DNA of 64,000 bases, taken from contig CP136493.1 in NCBI GenBank assembly GCA_032768795.1, positions 2,356,001-2,420,000 of the forward strand, read 5' to 3'. The position numbers and the translations under genes were made by a program. The notes beneath the pieces are model-generated. The model was not told the DNA's origin. It worked only from the letters and a program-made list of their open reading frames with translations, and ran no database searches. Source of the DNA: Tremella fuciformis. Its lineage: Eukaryota; Basidiomycota; Tremellomycetes; Tremellales; Tremellaceae. This document shows positions 1-11,838 of this stretch, piece after piece (position 1 is the first letter of the stretch; every line of letters starts with the position of its first letter).

Positions 1-2
1 GG

Positions 3-158
3 AACGTCGAGGACTCCAGTCCTGTCAATCGACCATTCTGGGGGCTGGATGCCGTGTTCGAAGAGTACCTGGTGCAGCTGCTGCACATGCTTGTGGAGGT
101 CCACAGGCCTAGTTGTATCCTTTGCAACAACTCTAAACGAAGCTCATCAGCCACGTGA
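3..158 (+). CDS. C-terminal fragment of an unidentified protein (partial at window edge)
   Basis: One frame is open from the first bases of the window to a TGA at 156-158 and encodes about 51 residues. They begin NVEDSSPVNRPFWGLDAVFEEY and include an amphipathic stretch (LVQLLHMLVEVHR), then a short Cys-, Ser- and Lys-rich tail. This could be the last exon of a gene entering from the left. A helical, Leu-rich end of this kind is common in fungal transcription factors, but the fragment is too short to assign a family. Its reality rests only on frame openness and plausible composition. Confidence 0.3.
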   Translation, partial: NVEDSSPVNRPFWGLDAVFEEYLVQLLHMLVEVHRPSCILCNNSKRSSSAT

Positions 159-825
159 GTCTTGCTAACAGGATGGGCACGAAACGGACTTTTTCTGGGT
201 CTCGCGAGCTTCGCCTGGGCAGAGCTCTGGGCAGTCGCGCTTGACGCAGTTGGCGCAAGGAACTACGCCGGGGTCAGTAAGCCTCTCGGAGCTACAGTCC
301 GCGACACATGCCTGAGCGGTCACATTTGAGCTTGAGCCGACGACACTCTGCACGTCAGGCTGAGATGCAACAACCAGGAAGCCCACACGACCGAACAGCT
401 CCGAGCTTACCGGCGCAGTTGAGGTGTATCCTTCGTTTCCGCTTCCTGATCTCCGATGGACCGGCGTCGCTCTGTGAGGCAGACATCGCTCTGCACCTTC
501 TCGCGAGCGGAGTGCAGTGCTGGATCGACGAGGTGGAAATCGATTGCAGAATCCGTCGAGGCACTGCAACGGACATGCTGTTTTGTCCGTCACGGTTATA
601 AACAACCTTTCTCCGCGCGGCTTTCGGGTTCTGGGGTGCAATCTCACAATGACGTAGGTTTAAGAGCGGAGTTCCTGGAGCCGCGGAGAAATGCAAGCGA
701 AGAGAGCAGTAAAAATGTATATATGGTGGCGTGTCCCGTGCGGGACCCCAAGACCCCAGCCGCAGCCTCGACTGCCAACCTGACAGCAAGACTTGCAAAC
801 CCACAAGACTTCCAGGTCCGCCGCC
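159..825. other. Intergenic region upstream of the first sugar transporter
   Basis: I see no convincing gene here. Open stretches on both strands have low-complexity, Arg/Ser-rich translations typical of shadow frames in GC-rich DNA. The 3' part should hold the promoter of the transporter at 826. CG-rich words such as TCCGCGCGG near 610 and GCCGCGGAGA near 681 resemble half-sites of the palindromes found in other promoters of this cluster, but neither is a clean palindrome. Confidence 0.4.
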
Positions 826-2704
826 ATGTCAAACTCGGACATCGAAAAGGTCGACGACAAGTACAGTACCCACGCCGAACATCACGAGAATGTGCCGGCT
901 GGTTCCGGTTCCGCTCCTGGTGCTCTCGCTCTCGACGACAGTATCTTGATGGCTGGCGAAAGGGAGGAGAAGGCAAGTATCGAGCACCGGGATCTTTGAC
1001 TGGACTGACCCGATAGTTGACAGCCTTTGTGGTTTTCTTGACCTTTGCAGGCGCTGTTTCGGGTCTGTGCTTCGGTTACGACACTGGTGTCATTTCCGCT
1101 GCTCTCGTGTCCATCCGCGACGATCTTGGTCACGCCTTGAGCGACACTGAGAAAGAGTGGATCTCCACTGCCACCTCCATCGGGGCGCTCTTCGGGTTCG
1201 TGTATCACTCGAAAGGTACAACACACTTACTGACCCATACTCAGTGCTCTCTCTGCCGGCGGTCTGGCCGACAGAATCGGTCGAAAATGGGTTCTCGCGG
1301 TCGGCGATGTCTGGTTCGTCATTGGCGCCGTCATCATCTGCGCCTCGTTCTCGGTCCCGCAAATCATCGTTGGCCGTCTTATCCTGGGCTTGGGTGTCGG
1401 TACCGCTGCCGCAGTCGCCCCAACCTACATTGCCGAGTAAGCTTTTCTTCAGGAGTTCAGGGACCGTTGGCTTATTCCTTTTGACTTGCTCCCACTCGCT
1501 TCCGAGGTGCCCTCGTCACGGTGCAATCCATCGCCATCACTGGCGGCCAATTCATCTCATACTGCATCGGCATTCCTCTCACCGGAGAGGGTGGTTGGCG
1601 AGTCCAGTTTGGAATCGGTATTATTCCCGCCGCCGTTCAGGCTGCGGCAATGTGAGTCCACTACAATCCCAAGAAGCGCTTTCTTGACGACAAAGCCATT
1701 TCCTGCCCGAGTCTCCACGGTACGACCTCCTCCGCGGGCGCCGCGACGCCGCTTTCAAGACTATTGCGCGAATCTCCTCGAGCAGCTCCGACGCCTTCCT
1801 CGAGCACAAAATGGCCGCGCTCGAAGCCACGGTCGCCGTTTCGGCTCAGTTCCAGGCGCAATACAACTTCAAACAACGTCTTCGACTACTCATCACCAAG
1901 GGCAAGTACCGCAAACCGGCCATTATCGCGCTCGGCATCGGTATCTTCCAGCAGCTCTGTGGCTTCAACTCGCTTAGTGAGTACTCTTGGCTCGTAAATT
2001 GAGCACAAGCTGACCAGGAAGTGTATTACTCGGCGACGATCTTCAAAATGGCTGGTTTCGACAACCCTACCGCCGTAGGCCTCATCGTCTCTGGGACCAA
2101 CTGGTTCTGGACAATCGTGGCCATGAACCTGCTCGACCGCGTGGGCAAGCGCCGCCTGCTGCTCCTCACCTATCCCGGAATGGTTCTCGGTCTTGCGCTC
2201 GCCTCTATCGCCTTTTGGAAGATGACCGGAGCCACGGGTCACCGGCTCGTCGAGGGGGTCTCTTACCCCACGACCTGGTCAAACTTCATGCTGGGCTGCA
2301 TGGTCATCTTCATCTCCTTCTACGCCACCGGCTCGGGCAACATCACCTGGACGGTCGGAGAGCTGTTCCCACTTGAGATGCGCGGCCTGGGTGCTGCTGT
2401 CCTCGCCGGGGGAATCTGGGCAGCCAACATCGTCATTTCCGCGACCTTCCTCACGCTCATGAATGCCATCGGCCCGACTCCCACGTTCGCCCTTTACGCT
2501 GCGATTTGTGCCTTGGGCTTCATCTTCATCTTCGCTCTCTACCCCGAGCCATCTGGTCTGTCGCTCGAGGAGATCGAGACGATCTTTGAGTACGGCTTTG
2601 GGGTGGCTAAATCCCGCGAGATCAGAAGCAAGCACAAGGAGGCTCGACGACAGCTGAGGGACGAAGCCAATGCCGGCACTTCATCGCCCGCTGGCAGCTT
2701 CTAA
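826..2704 (+). CDS. MFS sugar transporter, myo-inositol/polyol type
   Basis: This is a 12-helix sugar porter, expected in the plasma membrane, that probably imports a sugar, polyol or inositol by proton symport. The start [13 protein letters not shown] lies in a good context (GCCGCCATGTC). After a polar N-terminus comes the first helix with [15 protein letters not shown], then [11 protein letters not shown] (loop 2-3 signature), [36 protein letters not shown] after helix 6, QQLCGFNSL, and a C-terminal half with [28 protein letters not shown]. About five introns are needed to join the frames, near 973-1020, 1198-1243, 1437-1500, 1651-1695 and 1980-2018. The GTNWFW and DRVGKRR region resembles fungal myo-inositol transporters more than hexose permeases. 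Substrate is not provable from sequence. Its position at the edge of a galactonate catabolic cluster fits uptake. Confidence 0.85.
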
Positions 2705-3325
2705 TCCCTCAGAGAGTGAGTGGAACGCGGGTCGAAGGCAGTAACCAAAACGAAGTGTATGTCAGAGGTCGATGAATCAGTGTGTGGGTGACAGTGACGC
2801 GTGCACGGACACGTCAGTCGCTCAGAGTAGTAGTTCCCATTGTATAACTCTCCCTGCAGCAGAAAATGATAAAGACGGATGCAAGCTTGAGAGATTACTT
2901 CATTGAAGCTCCGTCGCAACAGGCCGAGCGCCTGCCGTCTTGGTCACCCAGTCCTCTCACCGCAATCCAAGCAGACATGCAAACTGCCCCGGCTTACCGG
3001 GGGGCAGCCTAAACACATCCCCATGCGAGAACGTTGGAAGCTGTCGGCATTGTCGACCACCGAGACCGGCTCCACAGATATGCGCCCTGGATCAGTGGAG
3101 CGGACTTCCTTATTGGTAAGCTCGTTGGGGCCGATGGACCTTGTGGCCCTAGTGCAAGGCCAAGAGTCCAAGAGCTCAGTACCGAGTACAAGGGGAAGCA
3201 AATAGCACGATCATGAACCTCATATCCGGAGTTTCGTGGGTGTACCCTGGTCCAAAGATCGTTGCATGTGCCTGCCTGCCAGCTAGGGAAGCCCAGTCGT
3301 GCTTCTAGTGTCCCACATGTCCTCA
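2705..3325. other. Convergent intergenic region
   Basis: The transporter and the dehydratase are convergent here, so this space should hold only 3' untranslated sequence and terminators. Open frames on both strands have no recognisable motif. I see no repeat or RNA gene. Confidence 0.4.
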
Positions 3326-4927
3326 CTACCATTCTCGCACCGCCCCATCATCACCGCGGAACACCGGGTTTTGCCAAGGCTCGATACCCTCTTTCAGGAT
3401 GGTGGCGGCCTCCGAGCGGATGAGCTCCTCGTTGAGCTCCACGCCCAACCCGGGTCCATTCAAGAGGGCAACCGAGCCGTTCTTGACGTCAAATACCTCC
3501 GGATTGGTCATATAGGTGAAGAGGTCGAAGCCGCCAGTGTTGTAGTGCATCTTCCACGACATCTCGCAGACCACGAAGTTCGGGGTGGCAAAGGCGACTT
3601 GAAGAGAGGCGGCAAAAGCCAGAGGACCAAGAGGACAGTGGGGCGCGACGCCAATGTCATATGCCCTGGAGATGAGCCTGGTCAAATGAGGTGACGAGGC
3701 GCTCACTCGGCCATGATGGCTATTTTCCTCGTCTCGGATATCCCGCCCGCATGTGCGATGTCTGGTTGGGCAATGTCGATGCATCCCAGTTCCTAGCCGC
3801 TGTTGAGCAACGTGGCAGCCAACGCTCAAAGACTGCTCACGAAATACGGTCGAAAGTCCTCTCTGGTGAACAGCCGTTCGCCCAATGCTATCGGAATGGA
3901 GGTTTTGTTGTACAGATCCTTCATCTCTTGCGGATGTCCGGGCAACAGCGGCTCCTCGATGAACAGCGGCCGATGGGGCTCTAGCAGCTGCGCGAGCTGC
4001 TTGGCCATGGGTTTGTGGACTCGGCCGTGGAAGTCGAGCCCGGCATCAATCCCAATAGCCTTCACCTCGGCCAACCGCTTGACCGTCTCGTCCAAAGCAT
4101 GGGGCGAGTCGAGCCACCCAAGCGACTCCGTTGCCTAACACAGTTCGTCGACCGCCAGATATCGTCGATGGAAACTCACGTTCATCTTTACCCTGGTGAA
4201 GCCTTGTGCTTTGCGCGCCTTGGCCTGCTCCACCACGTCGGACGGTCTGTCGCCGCCGACCCAGCCGTAGACATTGGCTCGGTCTCGTACCTTGCCGCCG
4301 AGAAGCTGCCACACCGGGACGCCGAAGACTTTGCCTTTGATGTCCCACAGAGCGATATCGATGCTATGGTGTCAGCGAGCTCGACGCACTGAATGGGACA
4401 TTCATTCACCCAGAGATGGCCGACATGAGCACCTCGCCGCCCCGGTAGAATCGATGCCGCAACAGGTAGGTGTAGATCTGGATGTAAGCGGCTGGCAGCT
4501 TCACCTTCGTGTACGCACATCCTCGATGTTCATCGCGTCCCACCCTATCAGTCTGCGTGCACAATCCCTCAAACTCCCTTCGACAGCTTCGGTGTGTCCC
4601 TCGAGGGTTCCTTCTCCCCAGCCCACCACTCCGGATACCGTTTCTATCTGCACAGCTCAGCCAGAGCCCCGATTACGCACTCTTACGGCGACTCACACGG
4701 ACGAAGAGCCATCTCGGACGGACATAGAAGCTCTCGAGCTTTGCAATGAGGTGAGGATTCTTCCCGGTGGCCGTCAGACTCGCATGCGGACAGGCCGGCT
4801 TGTAGTCGTGAATCCCTTTCTTGTATTTGATCGCCAGCTCGGACGGTGGGAGGTACACCGCATCCCGTTGTGAGATCTCGCTGGCCTCGGTCGTCGCACC
4901 TAGGTCTTGCGGACGGTTCGCTGACAT
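3326..4927 (-). CDS. D-galactonate dehydratase-like enzyme (enolase superfamily)
   Basis: This is a member of the mandelate racemase/muconate lactonizing family, which removes water from an aldonic acid to give a 2-keto-3-deoxy acid. In gene order I see KLESFYVRPRWLFVRV at the start of the N-terminal capping domain, DIKGKVFGVPVWQLLGGKVRD, YGWVGGDRPSDV, GIDAGLDFHGRVHKPMAKQ (Asp and His of the active site), HRPLFIEEPLLPGH (metal-binding Glu), IALGERLFTREDF (second Glu), then APHCPLGPLAFAA (His-Pro element) and a C-terminus GPGLGVELNEELI. These blocks closely follow bacterial DgoD. It does not look like the distinct fungal L-galactonate dehydratase LGD1. Several short introns interrupt it. The start MSANRPQDLG was chosen as the ATG in frame with the first conserved block; the first ~55 residues are a non-conserved extension. 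It is divergent from the aldolase at 5230, which would act on its product. Confidence 0.85.
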
Positions 4928-5229
4928 ATTGACGCGTTCCTCTCGTGTGATGGTTGCGTTGCACCAAACGGGTCGTGAGCAACATGTCATATATCCCACA
5001 ATCCACAATCCCCGGAGCTACCCCACCGGAGACCGGGCCGGGCGACGTAGGAAGAGAATGTCCGCCGCGGACATGTTGGCGGGGTTCCCCTCGGGGCGAA
5101 CCTGTCCCCGAGCAGCCGACCAAGTACCCCTGCTGCTGCCGACAATCGCGTAACTAAATGAACAAGTGGAACTTCACTTGCGATTCAATCATTGCTTAGT
5201 GACGTGTTGACATCCCAAACGACTGAAGC
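4928..5229. promoter_or_regulatory. Divergent promoter with 17-nt CCG/CGG palindrome
   Basis: This is the 302-bp gap between the divergently transcribed dehydratase and aldolase. At 5058-5074 lies a perfect inverted repeat: ATGTCCGC, one central base, GCGGACAT. Its core TCCGCCGCGGA recurs with one change at 8989-8999 and in expanded form at 11920-11931. Paired CGG triplets are the usual target of Zn2Cys6 dimers, so a shared regulator is a reasonable inference. Confidence 0.55.
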
Positions 5230-6465
5230 ATGGCTGGCAAATTGTGGCCCGAGGGAGTCTCTGTGCCCGTCGTTACCCCGTTCCTCGACACCCCCGAGCG
5301 TCCGGTGGATCATGAAGCGCTCGCCAAGCAGGTCGTGAGAATCGCAAAGGCGGGGTTGGGTGTCGTGGTGCTGGGTACCAACGGAGAGGGTGAGCGTCTC
5401 TTGTTACCTGAGATCGACGTTCAGCTAATCACCAGCTTCACACCTTGCGGACAAGGAGCGATATGATGTGATCGTCACGGCCCGGAAGGCATTGGATGAG
5501 AACGGCATGGCAGCCACTCCATTGGTAGCGGGCACTGGAGGTGAGCCTCAAATATGGGTGACTGCAGGAGCTCATGAGCCACAGGCGGATCCATGCAGTC
5601 CACCATCAGTCTTTGCCGAGACGCTGCCCAGGCGGGGGCTTCGCATGCGCTGGTGATCTGTCCTGGATATTTCGCGTTTGCCATGAAGGGAGACCGTGAG
5701 GCGATCAAGGACTTCTTCAGGGGCGTGATGGACAAGTCTCCCCTCCCCGTGATGATCTACAACTTCCCGTGAGCTGAAGATACCGTCAATGAGACACACT
5801 TCGTGACATCTCAGAGGAGCTGCGGCTGGCATAGACCTGGACTCGGACGAGATTAGCGAGCTGGCAGAGCACCCGAATTGCTTCGGCGTCAAGGTAAGGG
5901 CATCCGCCAGCACGCCGTCTCAATCGAAGCTGATCGCCAGCTGACTTGCGCCATGATCGGCAAAGGTCAGCGCATCGCTACCTACACCCAATCGGCAGAG
6001 TTTGTGGCCAAGCGACGATCCCAGCTGCAATCCATCACGGGCTCTGGCCAATTCCTGGTCTTGCCCGGTTTCTCGGAATCACTTCTGCCCGCGTTGATCG
6101 CACGTCAGCATGGGTAAGTCAATCGGGTAGCTAAGATGTCTGCTGATTCTGTCAGCTGCATCACAGGTACGGGCAATCTCTTCCCCAAGACCATGCGCAA
6201 GCTGTACGAGACCTCTCTTGCCGCAATCAAAGGCGAAGACCCGGCTGCCTGGAGCAAAGCCTTGGAGCTGCAAGACCGTGTCGCGGCATCAGACTACACC
6301 ATCGTCAAAGCGGGCATACCTGGCACCAAATATGCTATGGACAAGTTCGTAGAGCAAGGTCTAGGTGGCGTGTGCAGGTCCCCAATCGGACGGGTGTCGG
6401 AGAAGGTGAAGAGCATGGTCGACAAGGATCTCCAGGCGCACTGGGACTTTGAAAAGTCTCTTTAG
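5230..6465 (+). CDS. Dihydrodipicolinate-synthase-family aldolase, likely 2-keto-3-deoxy sugar acid aldolase
   Basis: This is a class I (Schiff-base) aldolase of the DapA/KDG aldolase family. From its neighbour, the likely reaction is cleavage of 2-keto-3-deoxygalactonate to pyruvate and glyceraldehyde. Blocks in order are SVPVVTPFLDTPERPVDHEAL, LGVVVLGTNGEG (pyruvate-binding loop), RYDVIVTARKALD, PLVAGTGG, ICPGYFAFAMKGDREAIKDFF, SPLPVMIYNFP (the Tyr of the family's catalytic triad), GAAAGIDLDSDEI, NCFGVK (the Schiff-base Lys position), LPGFSESLLPAL and GTGNLFPK. Four or five short introns separate these, with frame changes near 5390, 5540, 5770, 5900 and 6115. The C-terminus contains a helix with RVSEKVKSMVDKDLQ. 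The protein fits the fungal LGA1-like branch as well as bacterial KDG aldolases. Stereospecificity cannot be read from the sequence. Confidence 0.85.
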
Positions 6466-6710
6466 CTTTAGAACCTCAGACATGTGCATGAAGCTGCTTG
6501 TCAACTTGCATCGGGGAAGTTGCAATTGCGACAACATGCAGGTGCGTCTAACCGTGGCATCACTTGCTCATCATTTGCTGGGCGCACATTGGGTCTCATT
6601 GACAGGCTGCGAAATGGTTCGAGTGCACAGTGCGCTGTAATTTGTGCATCATGATCAAAGGTAGACTGGAGACGTGAGATGTATGTACATGCCCGGCTGG
6701 CTTCTATCTC

Positions 6711-8830
6711 CTAGTGTCCGTTCGTCAACGTCTTCTCCGCATCATGAAACCCGTTGACCTTGAAGGTGCGTTTATCCACAATACCACCTGCGGCCCGCTG
6801 CTTCTCGTAGGTATCTGCCAGTCAGCTCCGTGCCTGTCGAATACGAGACTTACATCGTTCCGGGAACCGGCCAAGCTGCTGTGCCAGGATCTGGAGAGAA
6901 AGCAACTTGGAAGTGATCCGACAAGCAGAAAGATTCCCAACAATGAAGAAGAAGTTGGGGATGTTTGTCTCTCGCGCGACTCCCCGGATCTCTCCCTCCT
7001 CATCGAGGCCCCATACGGGGTTGTACACATCCACATACGACTCGCCAACCGTGTCGCGGATATTGTCGTCGAATCCGGTGTAGCCCGTGGCGAAGACGAC
7101 CACATCAAAGTGCTCCTTGTCGCCATCTTTGAACTCGACCTGTTTGCCCGGATGGAAGGCCGCAATCTCTCCCTGCTTGACCTTGATGTCCCCCTTGACA
7201 ATCATCTCCGACCCGCCCGTGGAGAAGTAGTAGCCGCCCGCCTTCTCCAGCGCCATCATGAGGAAACCGCTGTCCTCCGGCCCGCCCCAAGCCTTGAAAC
7301 CCGCCTTGGCCAAACCGTCCAGCAAGTCCTTGTCTTCGAGCTGCAAAGCCTTCCAGATACGTTTGTGGAATAGCTTGGCGACGTATTTGGGACTCGACTC
7401 TGCAAGTCGGTCAGCGAGCGGAGTGGGCGGCCCGTCTTCCCCGTACAGACCGCCGACGAAGGCCTTCTGACCCTTGTCGACAGACATGACGAAAGTCGGC
7501 GAGCGCTGAAGCATGGTGACATCCGCGCCATTTTGAGCAAAGTCGACGGCGATCTATAGTCAGACCCGGTTCTTAGCCGATTGGGTAACTGACATCATGG
7601 CCTGAGGTACAAGCCCCGACAACCAGTGCACGCTTGCCCTTCCAGTCCGCCCCGCTCCCATGGGCGCTCGAGTGAACGGCAGAACCATCCCACTCTTTCT
7701 GCCCAGGGAATGCTGCAGGCATTTTGGGTCTTCCGCCACCCAGCCCAGTGGCCAGTACAATGTGCTTGACACTGAATGTTCGCTCCTCCTTCTCGCCATT
7801 GGACTTGGTCCGGACGACAGTAGCATTCCACCTCCCGGCCTTCTCGTCGAATTTGGTCTTGTTAGGGTCCAGTGTAGACTCGAGCCAGACGTTGAGCTCG
7901 AGAATCTCCACGTAAGATTCCAAGAAGTTGGCAATCTTGCCGGCAGGTGTATATGTCGGCCAGTAAGGCGGGAAAGGGATGAAGGGGAGGTGGTTGGCGT
8001 TGACGGGATCGTGCAGGGACAGAGACTTGTAGCGGAGTCGCCAGTTGTCTCCGACTCGCTTCTGCTTGTCGATGACCAGTGCTGATACGCCAAGGGACTT
8101 GAGCTGGGCGGCGGTCGCCAGACCGTTGTGACCACCGCCGACTACGCCTGTCAGCACGGTGGATCTAAGGCATCCGGCAGGGACATCGCTCACCGATCAA
8201 AACGTCCGGCTGACTGTCCTTGAACTCTACCTCGACCGCTCGCCTCTCATCGTAAGAAAGAGGGTCATTGTGCCTGCCACGTTGTCGATTATGCCCGATC
8301 TTTTGCGCGTGTCCGTGTATGCCTTCGAGCATGGTGAACACTGTGTAGGCTCGCCATGCATCGGTGTCCCAGACTAGACGAGCGATACCGTACGCTGGTC
8401 CGAGCTGGGTCTGGAAGTCAAAGTGGATCGTGAGGAACGTGATGTCGGGATAAGGGTGTTCGATGGCCGGCGCCACACTGGCAAAGACGAAGCCCGTCGC
8501 TTCGGTACGAGGGAAGACAGCCTACGTGTAAGTCCTGCATTCCGAGCAGGCGCCGTACTCAGAGCTTACGTCTGCTGCTTTCGCGATGTTGGCAGTCCGG
8601 ATCGACCGCAGATCGCTTGTGAAGGCCAACACGTCGCGCCAAAAACCGTCTTCAATGAATAGGGACGCGAACAGCTGTCCGTCGCTGTCGCCGGCGGCTT
8701 TGGCAAACTGACTCAGCCACCACTGAGCAATCGAGTGAACTTGATGGTCCACGTCTGTGTGTGGCAAAAAGCCGGTGCTGTGGCTCGGGAGATCCGAGGG
8801 GAGAGGCATCATGATGGTCGTGGCGGCCAT
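6711..8830 (-). CDS. FAD-dependent flavin-containing monooxygenase
   Basis: This enzyme has two Rossmann folds and should oxygenate a substrate using FAD, NADPH and O2. The start MAATTIMMPLPSDLPSHS is followed by an N-terminal ~100-residue domain (WWLSQFAKAAGDSDGQLFASL) typical of a fungal FMO subgroup. Then come VVGGGHNGLATAAQLKSLG (FAD motif GGGHNG), VIDKQKRVGDNWRLRYKSL, IVLATGLGG, KRALVVGACTSGHD (NADPH motif), and VVVFATGYTGFDDNIRD, the FATGY block of FMO/YUCCA/Baeyer-Villiger relatives. The last exon ends DAEKTLTNGH. At least four introns are needed. The gene sits inside the sugar-acid cluster and points left. Its role there is unclear, since FMOs are not known steps of galactonate breakdown, so it may detoxify or belong to a separate unit. 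Confidence 0.8.
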
Positions 8831-9173
8831 GTTGGGCGAGCTGCCTGAGAAGGTGGGGGAGGTCAGGAGTGGTAGACGGTGAACAGACGCAGGTCTATTC
8901 GCTGTTCAGTGACCATCGCCCACTTATACCTTGCGCGTCTGTGCCGGGGCGGCGTGTAGCTGGCGATAACATTGGGTCAGATGGCATGTCCGTCGCGGAG
9001 AAAGTGCCTCAGGCGCGATGTCCACGGCCGGTCCATGGCTTTGAACGGGCGGTACAGTAGGTGAAGCCCATGGTTGCCCGCCCATGAATGCATGCGCCGC
9101 GTGGCAGCCATTCGGAGAGACAAGCGTCTCTAGGACCGACGTGGTGGCTCGACGGATACTGCATACTCTCTGT
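8831..9173. promoter_or_regulatory. Upstream region of the FMO gene with TCCG-N3-CGGA site
   Basis: No gene is visible here. The word TCCGTCGCGGA at 8989-8999, preceded by ATG as in the 5058 site, matches the palindromic core at 5061-5071 in 10 of 11 bases. It lies about 160 bp upstream of the FMO start codon. I infer that it is another copy of the cluster's shared operator-like element. Confidence 0.45.
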
Positions 9174-10543
9174 CTACTGAAGGTCCCATTTCCCGATTAC
9201 TGGCTTGATCATAGGCTTCCCAGTGTCGTCCCGGCCCCTCTTCATGTCCTCAAATGCCTGTACAGCATCTTTCAACTCGTAGACATGAGAGATCATCCGT
9301 CGAACATCACCCAGCTTCCCGGACGCCAGTAGGGCGAGAGCCTCGGGGTATGTGTTAGCGTATCGAAATACACCAATCAAGTCGACCTCGCGTATGAGAG
9401 ACGGCGCCGTTGGCAATGACAGGTTGGCAGTACCCATGCCAACGTACACCACCTTGCTACCGGGCAGCGCAGCCTAGAGAATCAGCAAAGTCCCGCCCGA
9501 TGAAGCGGTACTACAGACATGAACCGCCAGCTGCATGCACGACTCAACGCCCGTGCACTCAAAGACAGCATCAAATCCGCCTTCTAGGTCCGCGTTACCG
9601 TCATTGGTCAGGTGGTCTCGCATCATCGCCCATAGTCGTTGGGCCAGCACGCCCGCCTCTGCGCCTGTGGCTCGAGGTCCTCGTGGTAGGGCATATGTTG
9701 ATGTTGCCCAGTCCAGCTCTTTCGCCAAGCTGAGTTTGTTCTCGTCGATGTCAACACCCAAAATGGTCGTGCAGCCCGAGGCTCGGGCGAGTGCACACGT
9801 GAGTAGCCCGACCGGGCCCACACCTAGGACAAGAATCTTTGCGCCGGGCGTCAGGTGCGCTCGACGAAAGGCGTGAAGGACGACAGATAGGGGTTCGGCC
9901 AAAGAAGCGAGAGGTAGAGGTAAAGCCGCAGGTATCCTGGTCATCAGAGGGGGTAGCCCGAGGCTCTTCATCCTGCTTACCTGTGACACAAGTCGACCGG
10001 ATGCGTGATGAACTCCGTCAGAGTGCCGTCGAAGTGGGGATACACCTTCGCACTGCTCCGAAACCGCATATTCTCGCAGAGGTTGTACCTTCCCACTTTG
10101 CAAAATCGGCATGTCTTGCAGTAGACCCCGACTTCTAGGGCGACCTTATCGCCAACTTGGAGTCCAGGGCCATTGGGTAGGTGGCTCCGTCCAATAGCCC
10201 GAACGATCCCGCATGCTTCGTGACCCAGTACCATCGGGTCAATGATCTTGAAGGCGCCATTTGCGCCATGTGTATAGTAGTGTACTGAGCGGTCAGTCCG
10301 TGCTCTTGTTACACAGGGACGACGCGGCTCTGCTAGCTGTCCGCACGCACGATCTGAACCACAGAGGCCTGTAGCGCATATCTCGATGAGTGCTTCGTCT
10401 GGTCCAGGAGACGGGACCGGGCGGGATTCCTGAAAGTCAGCAATACAGCTCGAACACTACGACGGCTTCGTCCTCACCAGCCTCAGGTCGACCGCCCCGT
10501 GACACACTGCTGCCAGCTGCTGCTTTTTGATTTCGTCTGTCAT
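9174..10543 (-). CDS. Zinc-dependent polyol (sorbitol/xylitol/arabinitol-type) dehydrogenase
   Basis: This is a medium-chain dehydrogenase that interconverts polyols and ketoses with NAD(P). The start MTDEIKKQQLAAVCHG is followed by a 31-nt intron at 10430-10460, then ESRPVPSPGPDEALIEICATGLCGSD (first catalytic zinc ligand Cys) and VHYYTHG. Next come MVLGHEACG (catalytic His-Glu), VALEVGVYCKTCRFCKVGRYNLCE (structural zinc cysteines), PLSVVLHAFRRAHL, and ILVLGVGPVGLL (nucleotide fold) with GVDIDENKL. The Asp after the fold favours NAD over NADP. The C-terminus is KPVIGKWDLQ. In the cluster it could oxidise glycerol to dihydroxyacetone or reduce and oxidise other polyols. The start codon is supported by spliced homology to the usual N-terminus of this family. 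Confidence 0.85.
10430..10460 (-). other. 31-nt intron in the polyol dehydrogenase gene
   Basis: Read on the minus strand, the segment starts GTAGTG and ends GACTTTCAG, with CTGAC as a branch-like word. Removing it joins RLVRTKPS to ESRPVPSP in frame and skips an in-frame TAG. It is among the shortest introns seen here and supports accepting similarly short introns in other genes of the window. Confidence 0.7.
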
Positions 10544-10764
10544 AGCTGTCGCCCTGTGCACACCGATATATTGTCTGTAGCTGAGCTTCATCGTTCCTAC
10601 CCCATTCCGTCAGATAAGTATCGTGGCTTCCCCGCACGAATCGGATGTCCGGTCCGCCAGCCGGCCTGAGGCCGTCGCGGCTTTGCTGCTGGAGGCCTGG
10701 TGGGCCCGCGAGGTTTGCGCAGCCAATGCATCACCAAAGCAAAGTATGCTTCGTATTACAGAGA

Positions 10765-11838
10765 TCATCTACCCATCCATCCGCCATCAACAACAAGGCA
10801 TTCTCCCGACACATAATCGCTCGCCTGACTAGCGAGATAGACTACGGCTCCTTCGAAATCCTGCGGAGTTCCCCACCTCCCAGCTGGTATCCGGTCCAAA
10901 ATCTGCCTGGCTCTGTCCTTGTCGGCGATCAGAGCCTCGTTCATGTCTGTAGCGATGTAGCCGGGCGCAATGGAATTGACGTTGACACCTCTGCTCGCCC
11001 ATCCGTTGGAGAAAGATTTGACCTGCGAATTTTCAGCAGAAGATGGCGCGGGAAGAAGCGCTACTCACCATGCCGCTCACCGCGTGCTTGGCCGCCGTGT
11101 AAGCTACCACATTGAGGCCCCCTTGGAAGGCGACTAGACTGGAGACATTGATGATTTTGCCGTGACCCCTCTTCTTGAGTGTCTCTGGATCTGCTCGAGT
11201 CTCCAGCATATGTCTCCCTGTGCTGTATCAGGCGCTGACAGAGCTTGGGGACTTCCAGTGCAACATCCACGTACCGGCATCCCTGGTGATTGTGAACACA
11301 GTGTTCATGTTGACCTGCAACACCTCCTCCCAATCCTCGTCAGGGAAGTGCTCGACCGGATGACGTCTCTGAATCCCGCCTAGATCGGTCAGCCACCCAG
11401 TCAGATCGCTCCTGGTTGTTCGGATCTCATTGCTCAAAGACTGACCGCAATTGACCACGATGTCCAGAAATCGACCATCTCCTACCAAACCCGAGACCAG
11501 CTTTCCCACCGCCTGCTTGCTACCGAGATCACAGACGACAATGTCGGCGACGCCTCCCTTGCCTTCGGCACCGCCGTGGCTCCTGATCTCGTCTCGTGTT
11601 CGAGTGTCATTCTCGCTGCGCTGTACAAGTATGAGGTCTGCGCCGGCTTTTGATAGAGCAATTGCCATGCGAGCGCCGATGCCTCGTGTCCCGCCTGTGA
11701 TGCTGGTCTCAGTTTCCGACGATTATCCTCCCATACTCCGATGACGGATTCAGAAAAGCAACTGCTCGCTGCCGGCGGTGACAACACTCACAGTGCCGTC
11801 TTGCCCCGAAGGGAGAACAGATCTTCGAGGTAGATCAT
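10765..11838 (-). CDS. Short-chain dehydrogenase, 2-deoxy-D-gluconate 3-dehydrogenase (KduD) type
   Basis: This is a classical SDR. The start [15 protein letters not shown] leads across an intron into the glycine-rich [12 protein letters not shown] motif (the next exon begins [12 protein letters not shown]). Then come [36 protein letters not shown], a NVSS block, [12 protein letters not shown] (catalytic Tyr-x3-Lys), [29 protein letters not shown], and a C-terminus [20 protein letters not shown] ending VVDGGWMGR. These blocks are those of KduD-like enzymes that act on keto-deoxy sugar acids in pectin and uronate catabolism. That fits a galactonate cluster, though the true substrate is inferred. 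About four introns interrupt the gene. It is divergent from the aldo/keto reductase at 12084. Confidence 0.8.

Noticed and set aside
2705..3325. A small gene in the convergent gap (frames near 2903-3205 and 3009-3332)
   Set aside because: Frames on both strands overlap each other, have no start context or motif, and codon use looks random.
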